NCBI GenBank assembly: GCA_002682825.1
Contig: NOKP01000019.1
Span: forward strand, 186,001 to 250,000
DNA: 64,000 nucleotides
Direction: 5' to 3'
Source of the DNA: Neonectria sp. B-13
Taxonomy: Eukaryota > Ascomycota > Sordariomycetes > Hypocreales > Nectriaceae
Shown here: piece after piece, positions 46,082 through 56,656 of the stretch
Layout of the letters: every line of letters starts with the position of its first letter
Position numbering within the stretch: the first letter of the stretch is position 1
Translations under genes and position numbers: made by a program
Notes under the pieces: model-generated
Told to the model about the DNA's origin: nothing
Databases searched by the model: none
What the model saw: only the letters and a program-made list of their open reading frames with translations

Positions 46082-46141
46082 ATTGATGAGATGATCGCTC
46101 GCATTCAGAACATGGGCGCGAACCTGGCAGAGTGTGTTTAG

Positions 46142-49055
46142 TACCCATTTCTATGGTCTCGGTTAAGGGAGTGGTATATATCGGCCGCTTGATCTACTCT
46201 TGAGCAAGCTACAGGTAGAACCATCGGGGTCAGAGAAAGTGGAAATCCCATAGCCTATTTAGTGACGAGATAAGGTCTGAATAAGGGCGCAGTCATTCAC
46301 TTACAAAGATGGCCTCACAATGTCTGCTCCCGTGGTATTTTTATTCTAAACACTAAGCAACAGTTGCGTGAACTCTAAAGCAGAAGCTGACATGCTGACT
46401 ATAAGCTAAGAAGAGAGGTCTGGTTTACAAGGGGAAGTTCCGGAGAAGCTGACACCGCCTGCCGGAATATTTGTTTGGGCTGAGCCTATCGCTTTGTACT
46501 CAGCCTCTGACCGGTTGACATGACAGCCCAGCTCTACGATCTTGGTTCATGCTGGCTGCATCTCCGGCCTTTCCTCTACATCAAACACCTTCCTTCCCGC
46601 CCGATCTTATACGAGCTATCTCTCCGGCTTGATATGCATTCGACGACTCATTTTCCTAGAATATGCTCTCCAACTCCGAGACCATGCCGCGCTCGGGATC
46701 GCCTGCCGACCACGGACCAAGCAACTCCAACGGCATAAGGGTTGTTCGATGTCCCGTATTCAGAACGATAAGCGGCTCAAGCTCCTGGCCATTTAAAGTC
46801 TTTGCTGACATTTTGCCGTGTTTCCCATCAGACATGGAGACAGATGAACCTGACATTGGTCATCTTCGAAACGCTACTTTCTTGGCGGCAAAATCTCAAC
46901 CGGGATATAGATATGAATCCTACCTACCCTGTACGAAATGCTCAAAGACATGTTGGTGGAGAAAGATACGTTGAACGGGTTGTAAAACAAGTGCCCAACC
47001 GGGAACCGACTTCATTTTAGGTCCAGGGCAGTTCCCCCGGTTTCTTGTTGAAAAGAGTTAAATCAAGCATGTTATGTGAATGGTTACACATAAGGTCGCG
47101 CTTAATGAAGAATCGAACACTAGGTCGGCTTTACGGGTGGTGGTATGGCCCAGACATGCAACGCACCCAACGCGCAAGTCGAGATGCCCCGCTAAGGCAA
47201 GGATAATCGATGCGAGGGAATGCCTGGTGCCTCTAGCCTGGTCCGGAAATACCGTACCCGATGGCAAGCCATTTGCACAAAAAACGTACAGACTCATTCT
47301 CGCGATTACATCAACAGTTCTGGCCCAATAATACGGTGTTGGGGTCAAAAAGAAAATGAGGTAGCCCGCCTAATGGGAAGTTGCCGTCCCTTTTCTCTCT
47401 ACGTTACCTACGATGTGAGTATTCTGGCATATTCTCATGATGCGCAGTCTGGTACGAGTACACAAAATACGTAGATTCCAACAAAAGAAATGTCGAGACC
47501 ACCCCACAGTCAAAAACCCCGAAGGTTGTTAGTGGCTGGTAGGAAGGCAGTCTCTTCACTCTGGGAGGCCGGGAACGGAAGGAGATCCAAAGAGATCAGA
47601 ATAACCCTCAGCAAGCCGCAAAGCGGAGCCGCCGTTGAATTAATAAAACACATGGTGAAGTATTAACCCTAACTGATGTAGGGAGGGAAGAGAACTTTTT
47701 TTCTACGGCGAGCGAGACCATGGTTTTATAGACCCGCTCGAAAGTGTCCACGTGATAAGCGGTGAAAATTTGGTCATGGAAGGACACGGATGATGAATGG
47801 GTTGGCAAGGGAACCATATTTAGCTAAGCTTAGCGAAATTGGTGCTCGGTACTCGGTATTCAAGCCTGTGATGTTGAGGTACCAGGCAAGAGAGAACACT
47901 TGAGGTGCTTACTGCCCGCCAGAAATCCATCATTATGTTCTCTCTCTATTGAAACTAGGGCTTCTCGATATACTCTCAAATCGAGGTAGCTAAGTAAATG
48001 AAGCTTTATAGACATTGTTATGGCTTTCTTGTCTCGGTAGTACCACTAACGATTCTGAGGGCTCAGGCTCCACACCAGTCTAATTTAAATCAGGACATCT
48101 GAGTTGGTAAGCAGGTAAAAGGAACTTGAACCGATTGCGTTGACTGGTTGAGATAACCCGTTGCGATGGTTTTTGGCTATGGTAGTGCACCTATGGGCGC
48201 GTTCTGACTGAAAAGACTGATGTAGGTAACTAACTATATGTGTAATACTGATAAAAAGAGATTTCATGCTGAATAATGACAAGCCATGGCGCTGTTAAAA
48301 ATGATTTGCAGCCCCCATTCCACCACTTATTCTGGTAGTGAGTTCAGCAGGATTCCGAGCCGCGATGAAGCTTGTATTTAGCAGCCCAAGGCGTAATTAA
48401 TTCGAGGCACAACAAGTCAAATTTCCTGGGAGGTACAATCATTTGCTACCACTCTAGAGAGGATATCTGTAGCTTATGTAAAAGCATTGAATGGGGCCTT
48501 GTTAAGCTAGAAGTAGCACAATATTCAGCGAGTCAACCATATAGGAACCCAACATTAATGTGGCCGACTACTGAGCAACACGCAACGCAACACTCAATTT
48601 GATATGCAGTCTTTGCTTTTGATTTAAGATCCCAGTCATACTACGTCAACCCTCAGGGATATGCCAATTCGATCAAAGCGCTGTCCCCTCTTTAGAGTAG
48701 GCATGCCTGGTGGTTGTGATATTGAAAGTGGGAAAGGAAATTGAGAATGGAATGCAGATTGATCCAGGCTCTGTGCCCACTGAAAATGTCTACTCCACAC
48801 TGGACTAACCTTCAATAATATATTATGTGCTCAACACCCCGCACTGAATAACCATGAACAACATGTTTACCTGCGTTTTCCGTGAGGGGTAATCTTCATC
48901 CGCCCAGAAACGCAATTTCCGACATCTGTTGCGGATAATCGCGGCAGAAGATCACGGCAATTCAGGCTGCGATACTTTACTCATCACCGAATAAATGGTG
49001 CTGGAACATCTCCCTCTTCAACAAAATTGAGGATTTCAGTATCCTCAATTCTATC
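46142..49055. other. long intergenic stretch, no supported gene
   Basis: About 2.9 kb. Several frames of 60-105 codons are open on both strands (for example 46663-46974, 47058-47348), but none has a domain, a good start context or splice partners. The last part should contain the esterase promoter. Confidence 0.45.
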
Positions 49056-50615
49056 ATGAGGGTTTCCCACTTTCTATTGCCATTGCTATCAGCAGCATTT
49101 GGACTAGTTCAATGTTCCACTATTGAGCGATGCAACTCCCTACTGCACCGTCTACGACTCCCAAACACAACGGTTTATGAGACAACTTTCGTGATTGCAG
49201 GAACGAACCTTTCACTCTCAGATAACGATCCAAGCTGCAACCTTCCATTTCAGTTGGTCGACACTGATCTGTGCCGGGTTTCACTGTTAACCACCACGGG
49301 CCGGGAAAGTAACATCTCTCTCGAAGCCTGGCTTCCACTGGATTGGAGCGGACGATTCCTTGGCACTGGAAATGGCGGAATGAATGGCTGTATCAAGTAC
49401 GACGATTTAAATTACGGCGCTTCACATAACTTTGCCAGTATTGGTACCAACAACGGCCACAATGGAACCTCAGGGCTACCGTTCTACAATAACCTTGGAG
49501 TTTTGGAGGACTATGTGTATCGCTCGGTTCACCTTGAGGCCAAGTTGGGCAAGCAAATCACTGAGGCGTTCTATGAGATGAAACATACGAAGGCCTACTA
49601 TTTAGGATGTTCTACAGGTGGCAGACAGGGCTTCAAAGAGGCCCAAGACTTCCCAGAAGATTTTGATGGCATTGTCGCTGGTGCACCTGCTTTCGATCTT
49701 CACGGACTTATGTACTGGACCGGCCAACTCCTCCTTAGTACTGGGACGCCCAAGTCGACACACTTTCTCTCGGCGGCAGAGTGGGATCTCGTATATGAAG
49801 ATATTCTGCGGCAATGCGATGACTTAGACGGAGTGGAAGACGGCGTGATCGAGGATCCAAATCTCTGCCAATATCGACCAGAAGCTTTGATCTGTAAGTC
49901 GAGTCAATCAGAGAACTGTCTCAGCGGAGAACAAGCTATTGCTGTCAGAGCTGTCTTCTCCCCAGTGTACGGCTCGAAAGGGGACTTGATTCACCCTCGC
50001 TTCCAACCTGGAGCAAATGCAACGGATCGATTGCTTAACGGCGAGCCTCATCGATACCCCATGGATTGGTTTCGATATGCTATCTATAACGACCCTAGTT
50101 GGGACCCGGCAAATCTGAACCCGGCGGATTGGGAGATTGCTTCGCAACGCAATCCATTCAATGCGGCTACTTGGGTGGGCGATCTATCTGGAGCCAAGAA
50201 ACAGGGAACAAAGATCCTGCATTATCACGGTCTTGAAGACAACGCGATTAGCAGCGAAAACTCAGCTCGCTACTACGACCATGTGTCGAGAACCATGGGA
50301 GCGTCTTCAGAGGAATTGGATGAATTCTATCGGTATTTTCGCATCTCTGGGTTGGCACACTGTGGTGGTGGCAATGGTGCCAACATGATTGGCGCCAACC
50401 GAGCCACATTCACAACGTATGATGCTGAGAAAAACGTACTCGCTGCCATAGTGCGATGGGTAGAGGAAGGCATTGCACCGGACTACATATTAGGTACTAA
50501 GCTGACGGCCTCTGGTGATACTGAAATAGAAAGGAGACACTGTAGATATCCACGTCGAAATGTGTACAAAGGTAGGGGCGATTCAAAGGCTGCTGACAGC
50601 TGGGAATGCCTTTGA
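49056..50615 (+). CDS. Secreted tannase/feruloyl esterase family enzyme
   Basis: A single exon of 519 residues with a signal peptide (MRVSHFLLPLLSAAFGLVQC). It belongs to the tannase/feruloyl esterase family, hydrolysing ester links of phenolic acids in plant cell walls or tannins outside the cell. Signatures: GTGNGGMNGCI, the nucleophile elbow CSTGGRQGF (Ser186), the calcium-loop region CDDLDGVEDGVIEDPNLC, HYHGLEDNAIS with Asp395, and GLAHCGGGNG with His435. The Cys before Ser186 and the Cys after His435 form the family disulfide that links the catalytic residues. All triad residues are present. Which ester it prefers (feruloyl, tannin or another) is not readable. Confidence 0.92.
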   Translation: MRVSHFLLPLLSAAFGLVQCSTIERCNSLLHRLRLPNTTVYETTFVIAGTNLSLSDNDPSCNLPFQLVDTDLCRVSLLTTTGRESNISLEAWLPLDWSGRFLGTGNGGMNGCIKYDDLNYGASHNFASIGTNNGHNGTSGLPFYNNLGVLEDYVYRSVHLEAKLGKQITEAFYEMKHTKAYYLGCSTGGRQGFKEAQDFPEDFDGIVAGAPAFDLHGLMYWTGQLLLSTGTPKSTHFLSAAEWDLVYEDILRQCDDLDGVEDGVIEDPNLCQYRPEALICKSSQSENCLSGEQAIAVRAVFSPVYGSKGDLIHPRFQPGANATDRLLNGEPHRYPMDWFRYAIYNDPSWDPANLNPADWEIASQRNPFNAATWVGDLSGAKKQGTKILHYHGLEDNAISSENSARYYDHVSRTMGASSEELDEFYRYFRISGLAHCGGGNGANMIGANRATFTTYDAEKNVLAAIVRWVEEGIAPDYILGTKLTASGDTEIERRHCRYPRRNVYKGRGDSKAADSWECL

Positions 50616-51515
50616 GTCAGAGGTTGTAGGTGCCATAATTCCTAGATTTATACCATAATTTATGGGATCTCTGTGTTAATAAAGATGTGAGCCACTCATT
50701 AGTGAATTAGCGAGTATTAGTACTCATGTATCACTATGCACCCCTGTGACCTCGCCGAGATAGGGGCGGAAGATTTATCTACGTCTGAGTTTATTTTAGA
50801 GTGCGTTGGTAAAGGTCCAATCCTCCAAACATTGCAGGTCATGATTCTGGTACTCTTCAGCATCTTTAATGATGGTTGTATCTTTCGTATGTGGTTCGTG
50901 TTCGAATCGTCAAGCGTGCATTGAAGACTGTTCCAGGGTAGACTGGCTGAGTGGTGTAGGGTACGAACCACGAATCTTTGACGGCAGTCAGCCAAGATAT
51001 CACATGCTGATTCTCGATGTTAAAATCTGCGTCTTGCCCAGGAAGCCTTGGATATCTGTCTTATCAGAGCTCTCCTTGAACGGCGTCCAGTTCGAAAGGT
51101 AGCAGGCACACAAGCCTCCTAAAACACAGGAGAGCCACACTAATTTCTCATTCACTCATGCAACGATAGTCAAAAGCCTCATTCGGCGAAGGAACTCACA
51201 TTGTCGGTTGGCTTTGTAGCGTCTCTCTAACTGGGGAGCAAAGACGCCGTCACTCATAACCTTTAGTCTGAGAGCTTAGGCCGACGAACTAGATTTTAGC
51301 AGCTCGAAGAGCTAAAAATAAAGATGCGGTGAGAGGGAGCAAAGCTCACCCTATGGCATCCAACAAACACAACATCCATGGTTTGCACTGGCCATGTAGC
51401 ATATTTTCCTCGCGAGAACCCAAAATCTTGACATCCCTGACAAAATCGGCGCGGGTTTTAGTAAGCATCCATGCAAATGCAATAACGCACTTATAGTTGC
51501 GACGCTTCACGAGCT

Positions 51516-51552
<37 letters not shown>

Positions 51553-51710
51553 TGTTTGGCGTCGCCGTTGGAATAAGTAGTCATAAGGTCATTAATAAAA
51601 ACCATGAGGACATCCTCAAAACACCTAGTATAGTACCATCTCACTGTCATAAAGTCCATGATATTCCTTGCTCTCTTCAGGAGTTGCTTGAAACCAGGTC
51701 GGATTAGCTT
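50616..51710. other. intergenic with a long C homopolymer
   Basis: About 1.1 kb between the convergent ends of the esterase and the next minus-strand gene. No gene is seen; the notable element is the C tract at 51518-51551. Confidence 0.45.
51518..51551 (+). repeat. 34-nt cytosine homopolymer
   Basis: Uninterrupted run of 34 C. Its true length is uncertain because homopolymers are copied and sequenced poorly. Confidence 0.9.
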
Positions 51711-52963
51711 TCAATACTCTAGAGGATCTGTTGCCCACAGCTTAGGAAGCATTCGTTCTGTCTTGTCCTCCTCCACCTCTTTACACGACGAACTTGGACC
51801 TTTTAAATTACTTCGACTTTTCTTCAGCCGGAAAAGGCTGAGGGCGTTACTTTTAGTTACTACTCGGTTCTCCTCCTGCTGTATTGTCGGTAAACTTGTT
51901 GATATGTCGTCGTCGAGTACAGTGGCCTCTTCCATGACAGCTTCTATTTCTGAGAAGGATGTGTCTATCGTCAGCGTACAATCCCACGTCTTTGGGGTAC
52001 AATCCCATGTTGTTGGAGGTTTCCACCCTTCCACCACATCTCCTCGTAATGACACATTTGGGGGTGGCTCTTGTCCTGGCGTGCTTAATGCTGCAGGTGC
52101 TCTCCCAGATCGACTTATGAGTGCTCGGAATGACGACTGGGATCTAGCAACGGGTAAGCAAGGGCTAGCTTGGTTCACGGTTGTCACATACTGTGTGCTT
52201 GAAGACCGCGGACGGATCGGAGACTTGCTGTCCGCACTGGCTGTGATTGTGACCTCGGAACTGAGACCAAGATCGACGTCGGTAGTAGTGCGCACCGTCG
52301 TTGTCACTTGGGTGCTCCTGGCAATGAACGATCCCTCGGTGAACGTCTGGATGAAATTACAGGGTTCCAAAGCCATCTGCTCGTCGTCTTGATGATCCAA
52401 CAAGGGAGAAATCGGCTTGTATGATGTAAAGAGTGAGAGGCTCGGACGTTCATAACTACTGATGTATATTGCGTCTAAAACTACGTTAGCTATTCGAAAA
52501 GTCACCGGGCTTGGAGAAGCATACCTCGTTTTGATAGGGGTGTTTCTTGAGAGTAGTCAAAAAAGTTTTCCAGGAGATCAACTTCTTCTGTCGTCCATGG
52601 AGGACTACTACACACGATTCTCGGGGTTTCTCCATGAATAGAAATGGTGGAGTCGGTATCTGTCTCTAGGTCGAAGCTCTCCTCCGTCGGGGAGATTTCG
52701 ATGGACGATAACGCGGTGAAGAGAGACATAACGCTTTCCTTGGCATTCTCGTTTCCACCCAAAGTCGGAAAGAGCGATCCGTTACTGGAAGAATCTGAGC
52801 CGAGACCAGAAATGTTTGCTGTAGTTGGAGTCTTGTCCTTGCGCCCCCACTTGGCAGCTTTTGCTTTGCGACGCTCCTTTACGGGCTTTTTCTCGGGGTC
52901 GGTCCCGATAATACTCCACATGTTGGCGACAGGTATGTTCCATCCTTTCTTCAAGTATGACAT
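51711..52963 (-). CDS. Hypothetical Ser/Thr-rich protein
   Basis: Two exons, 52963-52525 and 52474-51711, give 400 residues with an in-frame junction. I do not recognise a family. The N-terminal third has a basic patch (EKKPVKERRKAKAAKWGRKD) that could be a nuclear signal. The remainder is Ser/Thr-rich and acidic, with a WTTEEVDLLENFF segment slightly like a SANT-type helix and a short internal repeat (TTWDCTPKTWDCT). It appears mostly disordered. No signal peptide or membrane helix. Function is unknown. Confidence 0.6.
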
Positions 52964-54369
52964 GGAGGCGGTTGTTGGATCTGCTCTGGTGGACTGAACG
53001 TAGAAAATCCGGAAATATGGGATAGTCCAGATATAGTTGAGGCTAAATGACGAAAGGGAAAAGGAACATCTGTCACTTTCAGGACCTAGATTTGAGGGCA
53101 GCAGCTTCTCGGCCTAATATATGAGAGACAAGGTGTGGTAGTGGAAAGACATCACTGTTCGTGACGCAAAGTCGGTGGACTTGAGGCTGAACTTACCCGT
53201 CATGTGATGGCTAGTCCAGCCCATGGTTTGGGTGACGGCTGTGGATGTTGGCATGCTGTAAGTACCGAGTGTCCGACGCTGTCTTTAGACCTCTTCTTAG
53301 TTGAAGTTAGATGAATTCCTAGTCATGAGCAACCGCCGCAGCTGATCTGGCTCCTCAGCCACTAACTGACTAGTCTCGGGGTTGCCAGCTAAACTAGTAT
53401 GAAGTTGGCAGTGATGGTGGCCCCTGATTAGTGCATCTGTCGCCTAATATAGTATTTAACTTTTGTTGAGACAGACTGTCGGTAGTCTAACGCCAAGCCT
53501 AGATTGCGTCGTTACTTCGCAGTATATACAAGCTCTGTGGTACGCGTCCTGGGCTGTTCTCTCACATTCTCAAGGGCGTACTTCACTGCGGTCACTGCAC
53601 TGCGGACTTTTGGTTCGACTATCAATGAAAGGCAGACAATAGGCTATGTGTTCAGCCCGAGAATTAGTCTAACTAACATCCAAGGGTAACTTGAATACCC
53701 TAACAAGTACTATACTAACTGCTCTAAATTCTGAAGGATGTCTGGCGCCACGGGCCATCGCCTTGGCCGTGGGGGCATATCCACTCTAGTCTATGGAATG
53801 TGTCCGTTAGTGTCGCATCTTTGGCCGCACCGGGTACGAGACAGATGGCTGGGCTAGTTTACTCCAGGTCTCGGTCATCTAGCCTCGGTGTACGGAGTTA
53901 TCGCAATTCCCTCAGTCGCGACACTCTGATACCCGCGAGCCAAGGAATGGTGGCTTGAGACATCTTCAACACATTCCTGCAGATTCAGGGACGGTCGCGA
54001 AAGAAGAAAAAGAAGCCGCGTAGATTTACTTAATAATATGGGTAGAACTCTCATGAATACAGAAGAAAGCATGACTAACGGTGATATTCACAGCCTTTTA
54101 TCATGACCGTGTCGCTACCCCACCACATCAATGATGACGGGATGCACCAAATCGCACGCGCACGTGACCATTGCCCAGCCAACGCCGATTTAGTGCGGCG
54201 TCTGTAAACGACGATTACGATATCGTCATCAATTCATCAATTCATTCAATTCACGACGCCCCTTGCTCCCACGAACGATCCAAGCAAGACTCCAAACCCC
54301 AGCGCACGATAATCGGATCACTTCCTTACTCCATCCTCCAATTTTGTCACATCCCGCCTTCGCTCAGGA
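52964..54369. other. intergenic, no gene seen
   Basis: About 1.4 kb between two divergent genes. No supported coding region. The bases around 54180-54369 precede the nuclease-like gene and are open in several frames, probably its leader. Confidence 0.45.
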
Positions 54370-55852
54370 ATGGGGCACTCCAGCTCCGAGCGAGACGACT
54401 TCATCCTCGGGTGGTTGGCAGCAATCGAAACCACATCGCAGCCGGAGACTCAAACGAAACGAAAGTGTGCGGCCACGGATATCAGACGCGCGAAAAGGTC
54501 TTGTCGACGCACGATCCCGACGCCGTCTTTGTCCTCGTCCTCGTCCTGCCGTTCCGCATCCCCGACCTGCAACTCGAAACGCGATATCAACAAGGCCCAT
54601 CCCATGAGCGGAATGTCGTCCCCGCGGAAACGAACGAGAGAGGATGGCGATCAAAATACAGCGCACGATTCAGACGAGGCAAGCTACGAAGATACGCCGA
54701 GGGCAAGACGACAGCGAGACCTCACAAGTCGGAGGAGCCATCGATCTACTGGCTCGACGCCCTCCACATCATCAATAACGTCAGGGGCATCATCACCTAC
54801 CAAGCAATTTCGGTATGCGGCAAAACAAGACACTGGGTTTCAACCTCTCAACTTTGAGCCGCACCTTCATTCTTTGCCGCAGCCGTTGCGAACACTGCGT
54901 CAGAAGTTGGCCAAGATTGCCTTTGGAGAGGCTCTGCTACCGCGCGAACTTCAACAAGAGGTCAGTCTCGAACCACAAGAGGATAACCTTGTGGCTTTCT
55001 TTCTAACAGGGCGATCCTTATAGGTCCAAGAGCTCGGCGACTTTCCAGGCTTCGCTTTTTACGACCCTGCTGCAAGCCAGAACCAGTGGCGCATACCGTC
55101 GACGGATCTCGTCCAGAGCATCGTCCAACGCGCTGCCGAGTGCGACCAAGACCACGAAGGAGAGTCTTCCTGGAACATGGATGTGCATCGCCGCCTGCTT
55201 GAATTTGGTTTCCGAAAACGCCCGTCTAGCCTCGTTGACTTCCGATACTGGTTCGTAATCCATCTCCGTGAAATACTCCCTAATACTAACCGTGTCGATT
55301 TGAAGCACCGGAGCCCAGATCTTACACGAGTATAAACCACACGGCGCCTCGTCAAAGGCAGTTGACTTCTGCGTCTGCATTAAACCTGACGCCTCCAGCG
55401 TAGAAGCCCAAGCAATAGAAGCCCTGACCTTGTCACGACCGGGCTTTTCCATCAACCATACAGACTGGGGCAACTTCAGCAAGCACCCCATCGCCCTCTC
55501 CATTGAGACTAAGCGTCAGGCGGAGTGGGACCGGGCGTTACTTCAGATCGGCACTTGGCATTCCTCTCAGTGGAGGGCGTTGCGGTGGGCGTCTGATGCT
55601 GATATCGCGGGAATAGGCTGTTTGCCTGGACTCATAGTGCAGGGACATTCGTGGTATTTTGTTGCGTCAACGGTGGAGGAGGGAAAGGCAAAGCTATATC
55701 ATAAATTAGATATTGGAGGGACAGATAGTCATTTTAGCGTGTACAAGTTGGTTGTTGCGTTGCAGTGCTTAGGGGAGTGGATTGAGGAGGTATATTGGCC
55801 TGCTTTCAAACAAGCTGTATTGAACATTGTACCAAGAGTACAAACAACGTAA
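54370..55852 (+). CDS. PD-(D/E)XK nuclease-like protein (PDDEXK_12)
   Basis: Three exons, 54370-54960, 55024-55250 and 55306-55852, give 454 residues. The N-terminal 150 residues are basic and Ser-rich (RRAKRSCRRTIPTPSL), suggesting disorder and nuclear localisation. The C-terminal domain matches the fungal PD-(D/E)XK nuclease-like family: FRYCTGAQILHEYKP, then KAVDFCVCI (metal Asp), FSINHTDWGNFSKHPIALSI followed at once by ETK (the ExK part), QIGTWHSSQWRALRW and LPGLIVQGHSW. The D...ExK core is intact, so nuclease activity is possible but undemonstrated. Splicing at 55251 (gttcgt) to 55305 restores the family's CTGAQIL; reading through gives a stop. No partner gene is obvious. Confidence 0.82.
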
Positions 55853-56121
55853 TATAATGAAACAAAATAAAGAACTGGTAAGATTACATTCAAGGCCAAT
55901 TGATAAACCTGAGCGTCGAGGATATGTAAGTTGGCAGTACTGGCTGGCACTTTGCCTGACCGGTGAACTCAACAGATGCTAGGTGGGGAGCAAGGCTTTC
56001 TAGGCACACCTGCATAACCAGGCTGTAAACAAAGGCATAGCCATAGTACCTTCAAATACCCCGGAACTTAACGAGCTGGAATTTGGAGCTCCTCGCCCAA
56101 GAAATCTTACACTAGTCCCAT

Positions 56122-56508
56122 ATGATCGCAAAGTCCCAACCCATTAATTTTCTCGTGGGTCTCGATAAGGATGAGCATACAATACATTCTGCCCTTGTTA
56201 CGCACCAATCGCCTTTTCAAGGAGGATTCAAAGAAACGAATGATTTCATGGTGAAATGGGATGATATCGACCTCACGACTTTCACCAGTTTCTGGCAATT
56301 TGTTTATACTGACGATTACGACACTCCAGAGTCCGTAGCTACGGCGGCAAGCGAAATGGTTGTTTGTTCAGAAGACCGGGACCAAGCTGTCGAGGATGAA
56401 ACCGCTATTTTTCGGAGACGTCCGATGCTGGAGAAGTTCCAGTACCAACTGCCCTGGAAGCTGAGTTTCCCCATCGTCTTGGGAGAGCGATATATGATTA
56501 AAGGATAG
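56122..56508 (+). CDS. Small BTB/POZ domain protein
   Basis: 128 residues, most of which form a BTB-like domain: QPINFLVGLDKDEHTIHSAL (sheet and dimer region), HQSPFQGGFKETNDFMVKWD and LTTFTSFWQFVYTDDYDTPE, all in the order of fungal BTB proteins. BTB domains mediate dimers or bind cullin-3 adaptors. The downstream part ends soon after a charged helix, while many fungal BTB proteins run to 250-350 residues. It may therefore be a short variant or a truncated copy. No good splice site extending it was found. Confidence 0.65.
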   Translation: MIAKSQPINFLVGLDKDEHTIHSALVTHQSPFQGGFKETNDFMVKWDDIDLTTFTSFWQFVYTDDYDTPESVATAASEMVVCSEDRDQAVEDETAIFRRRPMLEKFQYQLPWKLSFPIVLGERYMIKG

Positions 56509-56656
56509 ATGAACCTCTCTTTCCAGAAGATTCGCCAAACCTTGGTGAAGTTCGAGATAAATGAGCGCAGTTTCGGCGATATTTTGGCTGTCCTACAGTT
56601 TTGTCTAACCTTCATTAGATGAAAGATAGACTCTGAGAACACATCTTGTGCGGTCC

